A DNA stretch of 37,192 nucleotides from Saccharimonas sp963550135 (GTDB lineage: Bacteria > Patescibacteriota > Saccharimonadia > Saccharimonadales > Saccharimonadaceae): the NCBI GenBank assembly GCA_963550135.1, contig CAUVBP010000012.1, positions 1 through 37,192 on the forward strand, written 5' to 3'. The notes beneath the pieces are model-generated. The model worked only from the letters and a program-made list of their open reading frames with translations, had not been told where the DNA came from and ran no database searches. This document shows positions 8,047-15,942 of this stretch, one piece after another. Made by a program: the position numbers and the translations under genes. Within the stretch, counting starts at the first letter, position 1; each line of letters starts with the position of its first letter.

Positions 8047-8792
8047 TAGCTGATTCCAGCAGATTTCATTGCTGGCTGAATAACGAACTTTTCAAAATTA
8101 TCAGCATTAGCCCAGACATAACTAGCATTAGTATCGGTGTTTGTGCCGCTAACTAGCTTGCCGTTGAGTACTTTTTGATTACCTACGTCCTTGCCATTGA
8201 TGAGCATAGCTGGAGTACCGCTCACGCTATCTTTTTTGCCGAGTGCCATGTCGTAGTCAATTTTTTTACGGATTGCTGGGTTCTCGAGATCGGTTTTGAA
8301 TTTGTCCACGTTCAGGTCTTTAATGTCTGAAGCTAGTTTCACGAAAGCATCAGTGCGCGTAGACCCAGACAACTCTACCCAGCTAGCTCGATTTTCGAAA
8401 AGCGAGTTGTGCATTTCCCAGTACTTACCTTGCAGTCCAGCTGATTCGGCGGCAGCCGCCGCGGCCAGCGCGTTCGGGTGAGCGCTAGTTAGCGGATAAT
8501 TGCGGAAGATAAACCCGATCTTGTCTTTGTACTTTTCAGTGACTTTTTTGGTGACCGGGTAAGATGAATTGCAGCCTGGACATTGAAAATCGGCATATTC
8601 AACTAATAGTACTTTGCTGTTGGTGTTACCATAAACATGCTCGCTAATATTGCCGCTTTCGCTCGATGCTGGCTGCACCTTCGTAGTATCGACGCTTGAA
8701 ACATCAATTTGATTGCGCTGCTGTAAAAAGATTAAGCCGCCAATCAATCCTACGCACATCGCCGCAAAAATAATCCATGCCTTTTTGGTCAT
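8043..8792 (-). CDS. DsbA/DsbG-like membrane-anchored thioredoxin-fold oxidoreductase
   Basis: 249 residues. An N-terminal membrane anchor (about 5-23) leads to a thioredoxin-fold domain with the active site CPGC at 71-74 in VEYADFQCPGC, an inserted helical region, and the cis-Pro loop SGTPAMLING. The family introduces or isomerises disulfides in exported proteins or keeps them soluble. Cys-bearing exported proteins in this window (PBP tail, lamin-tail protein) are plausible clients. GGAGGA at about 8795-8800 is a strong ribosome site. The promoter overlaps that of the divergent CNNM-like gene. Confidence 0.93.
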   Translation of the reverse strand: MTKKAWIIFAAMCVGLIGGLIFLQQRNQIDVSSVDTTKVQPASSESGNISEHVYGNTNSKVLLVEYADFQCPGCNSSYPVTKKVTEKYKDKIGFIFRNYPLTSAHPNALAAAAAAESAGLQGKYWEMHNSLFENRASWVELSGSTRTDAFVKLASDIKDLNVDKFKTDLENPAIRKKIDYDMALGKKDSVSGTPAMLINGKDVGNQKVLNGKLVSGTNTDTNASYVWANADNFEKFVIQPAMKSAGISY

Positions 8793-8818
8793 ATTTCCTC
8801 CGCTTATTACTAGAGGCT

Positions 8819-8847
8819 ATTATACTGCTTATGAGCTCGCCAATCAA
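8819..8847 (-). promoter_or_regulatory. Promoter of the DsbA-like gene
   Basis: On the minus strand, TTGATT (8847-8842) and TATAAT (8824-8819) are separated by 17 bp. The leader is about 20 nt and contains GGAGGA before the ATG at 8792. The -35 shares bases with the divergent promoter. Confidence 0.65.
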
Positions 8848-8865
8848 GCGGGCTTGCGGTACAAT
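8837..8865 (+). promoter_or_regulatory. Promoter of the CNNM-like gene
   Basis: TACAAT at 8860-8865 with a weak -35 (TCGCCA, 8837-8842) 17 bp upstream. The -10 ends 6 nt before the ATG at 8872, predicting a leaderless message. Confidence 0.5.
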
Positions 8866-8871
8866 ATGTGT

Positions 8872-9891
8872 ATGCGGTTATTCTTAGCGATTTTGTTTGT
8901 GATGATTACCTTGGCGTTGATAGCGGTGACGTCAATTTCGCCGCGCCGAACAAAGCTATCAATGTATGAGTTAGAACGCCGCCGGCGTAAGGGCGACACC
9001 GCAGCGGCTGACGAATTACGGCGAATACTACTGCTTGATGATATTGTATCGCTGCGTAAAGCAACCGAAGCTCTACTACTGGTTCTGGCGGTATTATCGG
9101 CAGTATCGGCGTTTGGTTTTTTTATCGGTGTGGCCATTAGCGTGATGACGTCTTTAGTATATAGTAGAATTGCTCATTTTGACTGGTTGGTGCAGATGGT
9201 TGATGGATATTATCGGCGGATAGAGCCGGGATTGCTGACTTTCGTCGAGCGGCATCCGCGCTTAGGGCAAGTTTTGCGTAGTGTTAGCATGCAGAATGAG
9301 CCTAATGCTCTCAGCTCACGGGAAGAACTCGAGCATTTGATACGCGAATCTTCGGGAATACTGTCACTTGAAGAAAAGAAGTTAATTAATAGCGCGCTAC
9401 ACTTTAATAAAAAGACTGTCGAAGAAGTGATGACACCACGTGGCGTGATGAATACGGTGGCTAAGGGAGATGTGATTGGGCCGTTGCTGCTTGATGAGCT
9501 GCACAAGACTGGCCATAGCCGCTTCCCGGTGACTGACGGTGATATTGACCACATTGTTGGTATTCTGCATATTCGTAGCTTACTGACGCTTGATAATGGT
9601 AAGAAAACTAGTCGCGTTGAAACGGCGATGGACAAGAAAATCTACTTTATTAATCAAAGCCAGAAGCTAGAACGTGCTTTGTCGGCCTTTATCAAGACGC
9701 GGCATCACATGTTTATTGTTGTTAACGATTATCGCGAGACAGCGGGTATCTTAACGCTCGAGGATACATTAGAGGCGTTGCTTGGCCGTAAAATACTCGA
9801 TGAATTTGATGTAGTTGACGATTTGCGCGTGCTAGCGGCGCGTAATCCGAACAAAAATAATAAGAGTCCATCGGCTACTGACGTCAAATAA
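8872..9891 (+). CDS. CNNM/CorC-like membrane protein with CBS domains
   Basis: 339 residues from the ATG at 8872. A longer frame opening at 8713 would run back over the divergent DsbA-like gene and through this gene's own promoter, so it is rejected. The N-terminal ~170 residues hold about three hydrophobic segments, shorter than a full DUF21 region. A CBS pair follows: VMTPRGVM, GHSRFPVTDGDIDHIVGILH, then FIKTRHHMFIVVND and GILTLEDTLEALLG. There is no clear C-terminal transporter-associated domain. The family includes Mg/Co transporters and proteins mislabelled hemolysins; CBS domains bind adenine nucleotides. Divalent-cation homeostasis is the usual role. Confidence 0.88.
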   Translation: MRLFLAILFVMITLALIAVTSISPRRTKLSMYELERRRRKGDTAAADELRRILLLDDIVSLRKATEALLLVLAVLSAVSAFGFFIGVAISVMTSLVYSRIAHFDWLVQMVDGYYRRIEPGLLTFVERHPRLGQVLRSVSMQNEPNALSSREELEHLIRESSGILSLEEKKLINSALHFNKKTVEEVMTPRGVMNTVAKGDVIGPLLLDELHKTGHSRFPVTDGDIDHIVGILHIRSLLTLDNGKKTSRVETAMDKKIYFINQSQKLERALSAFIKTRHHMFIVVNDYRETAGILTLEDTLEALLGRKILDEFDVVDDLRVLAARNPNKNNKSPSATDVK

Positions 9892-9901
9892 GTTAGTAAT
9901 T

Positions 9902-9928
9902 TTAGCACTCTTGCACTTCGAGTGCTAA
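9902..9928 (+). promoter_or_regulatory. CIRCE operator (HrcA binding site)
   Basis: TTAGCACTC, a 9-bp spacer, then GAGTGCTAA: a perfect match to the CIRCE inverted repeat bound by the heat-shock repressor HrcA. It lies 19 bp before dnaJ. It implies HrcA is encoded elsewhere in the genome and that dnaJ is heat inducible. Confidence 0.95.
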
Positions 9929-9939
9929 CGCGCTATACT
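9911..9939 (+). promoter_or_regulatory. dnaJ promoter
   Basis: TTGCAC (9911-9916), 17 bp, TATACT (9934-9939). The -35 box lies inside the CIRCE spacer, so HrcA would directly occlude RNA polymerase. The -10 ends 8 nt before the ATG at 9948, suggesting little or no leader. Confidence 0.8.
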
Positions 9940-9947
9940 ATAGCAAT

Positions 9948-11063
9948 ATGGCAAAGCGCGACTATTATGAAGTACTAGGTATCAGCAAAAACGCCTCTGA
10001 AGACGAAGTTAAGAAAGCTTTTCGTAAGCTGGCTGTCAAGTATCACCCCGACAAAGAAGGCGGCAGTGAAGAGAAGTTCAAAGAGATTAACGAAGCTTAC
10101 GAAGTTCTTAAAGACAAACAAAAACGCCAACGTTACGACCAGTTCGGTCATGCTGGCGTAGGCGGTTCTGGCGGCGGTGCTGGGTATAGCGGTAATCCTT
10201 TTGAAGGTTTTGGCGGTTTCGGCCAGGGTCAAAATATTAATTTCGATTTTGGCGAAGGCTTGGGTGATATTTTCAGTCAGTTTTTTGGCGGGCCGTCCGG
10301 GCAATCGCGCCGCAATAGCCGGCCGCGTGGGCGCGACGTTGAAACGCGTGTTACTTTGACTTTCGAAGAAGCAGTGTTTGGTAAAGATGTCGAGATTGCG
10401 TTAATGATTAACGATGAATGCGAGCATTGCCACGGTACGACCGTCGAGCCGGGTTTCGAGATGAAAACTTGTCCAGATTGCCAAGGGGCTGGCCAGCGTG
10501 TCCGCACAATGAACACTATGTTTGGACCGATTCAACAAGCGGTAGTTTGCGAAACCTGTAAAGGTCGCGGTAAAATACCCGAGAAAGAATGCACAGTTTG
10601 TCATGGCTCTGGCGTGCAACGCCGCGAGCAAAAAATCACCGTCAAGATTCCGGCTGGTATTGATGACGGTTCGACGATTCGTTTGCGCGAGCGCGGTGAA
10701 GCGATTGCCGACGGCGACCGTGGTGATTTATACATCAATATTCGCGTTAAAGCGCATAAAAAGTTTACCCGCGAGGGCGATTTGATTCTTAGCCAAGAAC
10801 ATATCGGTATGGTTGATGCGGCACTTGGTACTGAAATTGACGTTGAGACAGTTGACGGCATAATTACCATGAAGGTACCGGCCGGTACGCAGTCGGGTAC
10901 TGATTTTAAATTGTCTGGCCATGGCGTGCCATACCCGCGCAGCGAACGGCGCGGCGCCCATATCGTTAGCATTATTGTCGATACACCAACTAAACTGTCT
11001 AAAAAGCAGCGTGAACTGTTAGAGCAATTCGAAGCCTCTAAAAAACGCGGTATTTTCTCGTGA
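9948..11063 (+). CDS. dnaJ: Chaperone DnaJ (Hsp40)
   Basis: 371 residues, normal length for a type I Hsp40. J domain at 1-70 with HPD at 33-35, then a Gly/Phe-rich linker (about 75-125). The zinc-binding region has four CxxCxGxG-type motifs: CEHCHGTT, CPDCQGAG, CETCKGRG and CTVCHGSG; the first ends T-T rather than G-x-G. The C-terminal substrate-binding and dimer domains follow. It delivers unfolded clients to DnaK and stimulates its ATPase. It stands alone here, without dnaK, grpE or hrcA, but the CIRCE site ties it to the heat-shock regulon. Confidence 0.98.
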   Translation: MAKRDYYEVLGISKNASEDEVKKAFRKLAVKYHPDKEGGSEEKFKEINEAYEVLKDKQKRQRYDQFGHAGVGGSGGGAGYSGNPFEGFGGFGQGQNINFDFGEGLGDIFSQFFGGPSGQSRRNSRPRGRDVETRVTLTFEEAVFGKDVEIALMINDECEHCHGTTVEPGFEMKTCPDCQGAGQRVRTMNTMFGPIQQAVVCETCKGRGKIPEKECTVCHGSGVQRREQKITVKIPAGIDDGSTIRLRERGEAIADGDRGDLYINIRVKAHKKFTREGDLILSQEHIGMVDAALGTEIDVETVDGIITMKVPAGTQSGTDFKLSGHGVPYPRSERRGAHIVSIIVDTPTKLSKKQRELLEQFEASKKRGIFS

Positions 11064-11079
11064 GACACAGGCTTTTAAC

Positions 11080-11110
11080 TTGCCATCGTACATAGACGAC
11101 ATGATAAAAT
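11080..11110 (+). promoter_or_regulatory. Possible promoter of the small membrane protein gene
   Basis: TTGCCA at 11080-11085 and TAAAAT at 11105-11110. The spacing is 19 bp (17 if GATAAA is taken as the -10). The -10 ends 6 nt before the ATG at 11117. Confidence 0.4.
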
Positions 11111-11116
11111 AAAAGC

Positions 11117-11605
11117 ATGACTTTTACTATCGTTCTAGCAATAGTCTTTGGTGTGTTGTTTTTGTTAGCATATATGACGCGCCGGCGATTCGGCGTATTG
11201 ACGCTAGCGCTAGCAGCTGGTTCAATCTTGGCTGATTTGTGGAGTAGCGAGGCAACGCCATACGTTGCTAATTTTGGCATCGTTATCATCCGTCCGCCGT
11301 TAGTAGATGTAGTAGCGGTGATATTAACTCTAGCGCCTTCACTGATATTATTATTCAGCGGGCCGGCGGCTAGTAACAAATTTCAGCGAATTGGCGGGTC
11401 AGTGATATTTGCAGTGTTAGCTGTGGTATTAATGTTTGAGCCGCTAGAAAATGCGCTAGTGGTTGATGAGTTCGGCAAGCAGATCGTCAGCCGTATTAAT
11501 GCGTCTTATGCCATTATCGTGACAGTGTGCCTGGTGCTGTCGATAATTGATGTGTTGCAAACTCATGTGCGGCGCAACGAGTTAAAAAAGAAGAGCAAAG
11601 AATAA
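11117..11605 (+). CDS. Small multi-pass membrane protein of unknown function
   Basis: 162 residues with about four hydrophobic segments: 3-20, 27-42, a longer stretch around 62-82, and 92-108, with another near 128-147. The C-terminus is short and basic (RRNELKKKSKE), presumably cytoplasmic. The general shape is like CvpA-type proteins, but no decisive motif is visible and I do not assign a family. It has no ribosome site, with a -10-like box close to the start. It lies between dnaJ and the tRNA-Lys terminator. Confidence 0.7.
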   Translation: MTFTIVLAIVFGVLFLLAYMTRRRFGVLTLALAAGSILADLWSSEATPYVANFGIVIIRPPLVDVVAVILTLAPSLILLFSGPAASNKFQRIGGSVIFAVLAVVLMFEPLENALVVDEFGKQIVSRINASYAIIVTVCLVLSIIDVLQTHVRRNELKKKSKE

Positions 11606-11622
11606 AGACGGTTAAAAAATAA

Positions 11623-11647
11623 AAGACCTTCACACTGAAAAGGTCTT
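11623..11647 (-). terminator. Intrinsic terminator, chiefly for tRNA-Lys
   Basis: Perfect 8-bp stem AAGACCTT/AAGGTCTT with a 9-nt loop. On the minus strand the stem is followed by a T-rich run (TTTTATTTTTTAA), ideal for ending the tRNA transcript. On the plus strand the tail (CTTATTCT) is weaker but could also serve the convergent membrane protein gene. Confidence 0.8.
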
Positions 11648-11660
11648 CTTATTCTCGAAA

Positions 11661-11737
11661 TGGAGGGCCCAGTGAGGCTTGAACTCACGACACCCTGCTT
11701 AAAAGGCAGGTGCTCTAACCAGCTGAGCTATGGGCCC
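11661..11737 (-). tRNA. tRNA-Lys (anticodon TTT), CCA encoded
   Basis: A full cloverleaf can be drawn on the minus strand: 7-bp acceptor GGGCCCA/TGGGCCC, D stem GCTC/GAGC, anticodon stem CCTGC/GCAGG with loop CTTTTAA, T stem GTGAG/CTCAC with loop TTCAAGC, and an encoded CCA. The total is 77 nt with CCA. The loop places TTT at positions 34-36, giving Lys. The discriminator base is U, unusual for tRNA-Lys. A terminator follows directly. Confidence 0.95.
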
Positions 11738-11784
11738 GAGTAAATCTTACTATACAGTTTGCGGCGAGTCGTGTCAAGCTATGC

Positions 11785-11790
11785 TACTAT
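11785..11790 (+). promoter_or_regulatory. -10 box of comEC
   Basis: TACTAT ends 6 nt before the ATG at 11797. No convincing -35 or ribosome site is seen. Confidence 0.4.
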
Positions 11791-11796
11791 CGAAAT

Positions 11797-13236
11797 ATGA
11801 GATGGTTGGGCGAGCGGCTTCATCCAATGTGGCATATTGCCGCTTTATGCTACGGGCTAGTTAGCGGCGTGGTATTGGCGCAATGGTGGAACGGGGCTAG
11901 CTGGTGGTTAATTATTGCATCCATCCCGCTGATTAGTTTAGCTTTTTGGCAGCGGCGGCGGATTTTGTTAATTTTGATGCTAGGTGCGGGCTTGTTGGTT
12001 GGACTGGCTCGCGGCTCTAGCGATCAAGCGCAGTTACAGTTATATAAACCGCTGTATGGCCAGTCGGTGCAATTAACCGGCATAGTGCGGGATGACGCAG
12101 ATAACGTAGCTGGTAGTACTAGACTGCAAATAACTTATATCAAAATGGACGAGACGTCTTTACCTGGCCAAATTTGGTTGTCGCTGCGCGGTAATCCAGC
12201 AATTAAACGCGGTGACGAACTTGTTTTGCGCGGTGTGTTGAAACCAGGTTTTGGTAATTTCGCGGCAGTATTAGCAAGGGCGAAGCTTGACAGTGTCAAG
12301 CGAACAGCTGGCGGCGATCCGGCGTTAGAGCTGCGCGATACTTTTGCTGATGGCGTACATAAAGCGATTGGTGACCCAGCGGCTAGTTTAGGCATTGGCT
12401 TTTTATTGGGTAAGAAAAGTATGCTGCCAGATGATCTACTGGAGGCTTTGAAGATTGCTGGTCTGACCCATATCATTGTAGCGAGCGGTTACAATTTAAC
12501 GATTCTGGTACGTTTGGCACGGCGGCTATTCGCAAAAATATCAAAATATTTAGCGACACTAGTTAGCTGTAGCTTGGTGCTGGGTTTTATCGCCATGACT
12601 GGCGCTAGCCCGAGCATGGTGCGCGCTGGGCTTGTTACTGGATTAAGCTTGCTAGCATGGTATGTCGGTCGAAAGTTTCATCCAGTTGTTTTGCTGGGGC
12701 TAGTATCGGCAATAACGGTATTGTGTAATCCGAGTTATGCTTGGGGAGACATGGGTTGGACGCTAAGTTTTGCAGCATTCGCTGGTGTGATTATCGTGGC
12801 GCCAGTGTTGACGGCTTATTTCTTCTCGACTGGTAAAGTCCCAGCTATCATTCAAATTCTGTTAGAAACATTAGCGGCACAGCTGGTAACTGCGCCGATT
12901 ATCATGGCAGCCTTTGGGCAGTTGAGTGTAATTTCGTTGTTGGCGAATATCCTGGTTGGTCCGTTTATACCGTTGGCGATGTTGCTAACATCAATAGGTG
13001 GCGTTAGCGGATTGATCGTTCCGGTGATAGCGCACATCATTGGCTGGCCAGCGCAGATGATGCTTGATGCGATGATTGCAGTAGTGAATTGGTGCGCCGA
13101 GCAATCTTGGGCTGCAGTTGAACTGCAAGTACCGTGGTGGATAGCGGCGCTATGGTATGGTTTGATAATTGCGGCAGTGTGGTTCATGAAATGGCGTAGC
13201 GGCTATCGACTGCGCGACGCTTCAATAGTGACATAA
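11797..13236 (+). CDS. comEC: ComEC/Rec2-like DNA uptake channel, lacking the nuclease domain
   Basis: 479 residues, much shorter than the usual 700-800. Two N-terminal membrane helices are followed by an OB-like region (QLTGIVRDDADN, LVLRGVLKPG) and the competence core. The core holds the hallmark LTHIIVASGYNLTILV, then GASPSMVRAGLVTGL, and many hydrophobic segments. The C-terminal metallo-beta-lactamase domain found in longer ComEC proteins is absent; the protein ends after a last helix with a short basic tail. ComEC carries one DNA strand across the inner membrane. Together with the type IV pilus and recA it supports natural transformation. Confidence 0.92.
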   Translation: MRWLGERLHPMWHIAALCYGLVSGVVLAQWWNGASWWLIIASIPLISLAFWQRRRILLILMLGAGLLVGLARGSSDQAQLQLYKPLYGQSVQLTGIVRDDADNVAGSTRLQITYIKMDETSLPGQIWLSLRGNPAIKRGDELVLRGVLKPGFGNFAAVLARAKLDSVKRTAGGDPALELRDTFADGVHKAIGDPAASLGIGFLLGKKSMLPDDLLEALKIAGLTHIIVASGYNLTILVRLARRLFAKISKYLATLVSCSLVLGFIAMTGASPSMVRAGLVTGLSLLAWYVGRKFHPVVLLGLVSAITVLCNPSYAWGDMGWTLSFAAFAGVIIVAPVLTAYFFSTGKVPAIIQILLETLAAQLVTAPIIMAAFGQLSVISLLANILVGPFIPLAMLLTSIGGVSGLIVPVIAHIIGWPAQMMLDAMIAVVNWCAEQSWAAVELQVPWWIAALWYGLIIAAVWFMKWRSGYRLRDASIVT

Positions 13237-13295
13237 CAGGGACCGTTTGTTATTATATTAAGTAAGTATTTATCATAAACTAACGAGGAGTAATC

Positions 13296-14021
13296 ATGTC
13301 AGGACATAGTAAATGGGCGACAACACATCGTCAAAAAGCTGTTGTTGATGCTAAACGCGGTGCGATTTTCACTAAAATTGGCAACCAGATCGCTATCGCA
13401 GCGCGGGCTGGCACTGACCCCACAATGAATTCTAGTCTAGCGATGGCTATCGAAAAAGCTAAGGCGGCAAATATGCCAGCTGCTAATATTCAGCGGGCGA
13501 TCGACCGGGTTGCCGACAAAAATTCAGCAACGCTAGAAGAAATTACTTACGAAGGTTATGGTCCTGGCGGCGTAGGGATTATCATTGAAACAGCCACTGA
13601 TAACCGTAATCGAACTTTGCCAGAGGTGAAATTGGCTTTAACTAAAAACGGCGGTTCAATGGCTGATGCTGGCAGCGTGATGTTTCAATTTGACCGCAAA
13701 GGGGTTATTAGGGTGGCAGCAAGCGGCGAAGAAGCATTGTTGCAAGTACTTGACGCAGGCGCCGAAGATGCTATTGAGGCTGATGGTAAACTAATTGTCT
13801 ATACTGGCATGAAAGATTTAGCGAGCGTTCGCAAGGCGTTGCTCGATGCAGGTATGACCATCGAGGAAGCCGAGTTGCAATACATTGCCAAAAATGACGT
13901 ACCTATCAGCGATGCTGAAACCGCTCGCAAAGTAATAAAAATTATTGACGCGCTCGACGATCTTGATGATGTGGTAAACGTTTATACGAATGCCGATATT
14001 ACTGCTGATATTAACGATTAG
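13296..14021 (+). CDS. yebC: YebC/PmpR-family protein
   Basis: 241 residues with the classic start MSGHSKWATTHRQKAVVDAKRG and domains typical of the family: TYEGYGPGGVGIIIETATDN in the middle and an acidic C-terminus. A GAGGAG site at 13284-13289 precedes the ATG. YebC proteins were long annotated as transcriptional regulators. More recent work on family members links them to relief of ribosome stalling at proline-rich stretches. It lies upstream of the surface protein and ruvC, as yebC-ruvC neighbourhoods do in many bacteria. Confidence 0.96.
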   Translation: MSGHSKWATTHRQKAVVDAKRGAIFTKIGNQIAIAARAGTDPTMNSSLAMAIEKAKAANMPAANIQRAIDRVADKNSATLEEITYEGYGPGGVGIIIETATDNRNRTLPEVKLALTKNGGSMADAGSVMFQFDRKGVIRVAASGEEALLQVLDAGAEDAIEADGKLIVYTGMKDLASVRKALLDAGMTIEEAELQYIAKNDVPISDAETARKVIKIIDALDDLDDVVNVYTNADITADIND

Positions 14022-14089
14022 TTGACTTTTAAGCTTACCTTCATGTAGATTATAAGTATACATGGTATTTATAATTGCTAGGAGGCCTG

Positions 14090-15931
14090 ATGCGATGTCT
14101 AAAACTCGTCATTTTGATAGCAACTATAACTCTTCAGCCAGTATTTTCGGGGTTGGCAGCGGCAGATACTGTATCGACGGCGGCTGTTTCGCCGGATAAC
14201 ACGCTAAGCGTTGCGAGCGAAAACAATAGCGAGAATTTACCAACCGCTAAACAAGAGGAAAAACTCGGTAAGTCTAACGAGCCGCTAATTAATAAAGAAA
14301 ATTCTAATTCACTGCCAGCTGCGAACGATGGGAAGATACTCTCGCGGCAGACTGCTAAAAACAAAACCACTACCAAGCCTGCTGAAATCCCGCCGTCGGT
14401 CCCGTTAAACCCTACTAATGCCAATGAAACTGTAGATAGAATAACAACATTACCGTCACCGGTGTTAGCAAAAAATGATGTTGTAGTCTCGGCGTTTAAA
14501 ACTGATCCAAAATACGGCTATGCGGCGATAGAACTTTACAATACTAGTGATGAATTTTTCGATCTAGGACAGATGTCGCTAGAACTACGTTACGCAACAG
14601 CGGAAGCTGATTTTGTTTGTAATGCTAAATTGCGAGATTATCTGCGGCCGAAGAGTTATTTAACGCTGTACAGCTCGAACTTGTCGCATGCGGATGACAC
14701 ATTGCTTTTAGCGGGCTGTCCAGTTCCGAATAGCGATGCTTTGTATGACAAAGAGATAAATGTTTATCAAGCTGGCCAGCTGGTTGAGGCGGTTCGAATT
14801 AACAATACCGATCTCGGCAAATATCAAAATGATATTTGGGAGCGCAAAGGTTGGAGCGCGTCTTATCGAACTGGCGTCTTTAAAACTGATTTTCGTAAAC
14901 GAGCGACTGGCAATATGATATCAAGTGATTTGTACCGTTCGCCGCCGACGCCAACTTTACAGATTCTAGAAATTTTACCGAATCCAGCAGATTGTGCTAC
15001 GGCTGACCCGAACCTTGCTTGTCATAGCTATGTTAAGGTTAAAAATATTGGTCAAAGCCCAATAGACTTATCGCTATACCGCTTGCGTAGCGGCAACCAA
15101 GAGGTGTCAGATTCTACTAATAATCTTTCGAAGTTATCGGGCATGGTTCTGCCGGGTAAAATCTTTCTTATATCGGGGAAGACGCTGCATCTTGACAAGG
15201 CATCCGGAACAGTGTGGTTGCAAGATGCCAACGGGTTAACTACCTATAAGAACGGCGTGATACCGTATGAGAAAGCCGATAGTGTTAGTAACAAAGGGCG
15301 ATCTTGGGCGTATGATGCTAAAACTGCGACTTGGCGCTGGGCGACGCCGAGTCCAGGTAGCGAGGGTAATGATTTTACGCCTAAGCTTAATTATGGTAAG
15401 GGTAGCCTGAAAGCGTTGTCGGCTAAACCAAAAATAAAAATATTGAAACCATGCCGCGATGACCAATATCGCAGTGAAGAGACTGGCCGCTGCCGCAATA
15501 TTGTTCAGAACAAGAAAAAAACCGTTGTCTTGAAACCTTGCAAAGAAGGTCAATATCGCAGCGAGGAGACCGGGCGTTGTCGGTCAATTGCCAAGGCGGC
15601 TGCAGCGGTTCTGAAACCGTGTAAAGAGGGTCAATTCCGTAACCCAGAAACTGGCCGCTGCAAGAAGATTGCTTCTGTTGACGATTTACCCAAACCGTGC
15701 AAAGCAGGCTGGGAGCGCAATCCTTCAACTGGACGCTGCCGCAAAATCAAGAAAGCTAGTAATACATTAGCGGCTTATCCAGTGCAGCCAGTAACAGTCC
15801 AGCAAACTAATCCAGCAGTGTGGTGGACAATTGGCGGACTGGCCTTGGCGGGTGTTAGTTATGGTGTCTGGGAATGGCGCGTTGAAATTAAGCGCGGCTT
15901 GAGAAAAGCTATTCGATTTGGTAGGAAGTGA
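14090..15931 (+). CDS. Secreted/anchored lamin-tail-domain surface protein with Cys repeats
   Basis: 613 residues from the ATG at 14090, preceded by AGGAGG at 14080-14085; the TTG at 14075 overlaps a -10-like box and is not used. A signal peptide covers about 1-25 (MRCLKLVILIATITLQPVF, then GLAAADT). A Ser/Asn/Lys-rich linker runs to about 125. Two lamin-tail-like beta domains follow (about 130-230 and 290-420), recognised by patterns such as YAAIELYNTSDEFFDLGQM and YVKVKNIGQSPIDLSLYRL. Four Cys repeats lie at about 453-553. The C-terminal helix (GGLALAGVSYGVWEW) with a basic tail suggests membrane anchoring. It probably acts at the cell surface in adhesion or DNA binding. Confidence 0.8.
   Translation: MRCLKLVILIATITLQPVFSGLAAADTVSTAAVSPDNTLSVASENNSENLPTAKQEEKLGKSNEPLINKENSNSLPAANDGKILSRQTAKNKTTTKPAEIPPSVPLNPTNANETVDRITTLPSPVLAKNDVVVSAFKTDPKYGYAAIELYNTSDEFFDLGQMSLELRYATAEADFVCNAKLRDYLRPKSYLTLYSSNLSHADDTLLLAGCPVPNSDALYDKEINVYQAGQLVEAVRINNTDLGKYQNDIWERKGWSASYRTGVFKTDFRKRATGNMISSDLYRSPPTPTLQILEILPNPADCATADPNLACHSYVKVKNIGQSPIDLSLYRLRSGNQEVSDSTNNLSKLSGMVLPGKIFLISGKTLHLDKASGTVWLQDANGLTTYKNGVIPYEKADSVSNKGRSWAYDAKTATWRWATPSPGSEGNDFTPKLNYGKGSLKALSAKPKIKILKPCRDDQYRSEETGRCRNIVQNKKKTVVLKPCKEGQYRSEETGRCRSIAKAAAAVLKPCKEGQFRNPETGRCKKIASVDDLPKPCKAGWERNPSTGRCRKIKKASNTLAAYPVQPVTVQQTNPAVWWTIGGLALAGVSYGVWEWRVEIKRGLRKAIRFGRK
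15446..15748 (+). repeat. Four Cys-pair repeats in the lamin-tail protein
   Basis: Four copies of a ~18-residue unit with consensus KPC(K/R)xGQ(Y/F)R(S/N)xETGRC(R/K)xI, starting at 15446, 15533, 15614 and 15692. Spacing shrinks from 29 to 27 to 26 residues. Each has two Cys about 13 residues apart, suited to a small disulfide-closed loop. The fourth is the most divergent (KPCKAGWERNPSTGRC). Confidence 0.85.
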
Positions 15932-15942
15932 TCCATACCAGC

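Noticed and set aside
8056..8075. Hairpin CCAGCA/TGCTGG near the convergent gene ends as a terminator.
   Set aside because: Lies inside the DsbA-like coding sequence and has no T run on either side.
8713..8871. N-terminal extension of the CNNM-like gene.
   Set aside because: It overlaps the opposite-strand DsbA-like gene start and both divergent promoters; ATG 8872 fits the -10 spacing.
15446..15748. Four spaced repeats considered as a CRISPR array.
   Set aside because: They are protein-level repeats with diverged DNA and unequal spacing, in frame within a gene.
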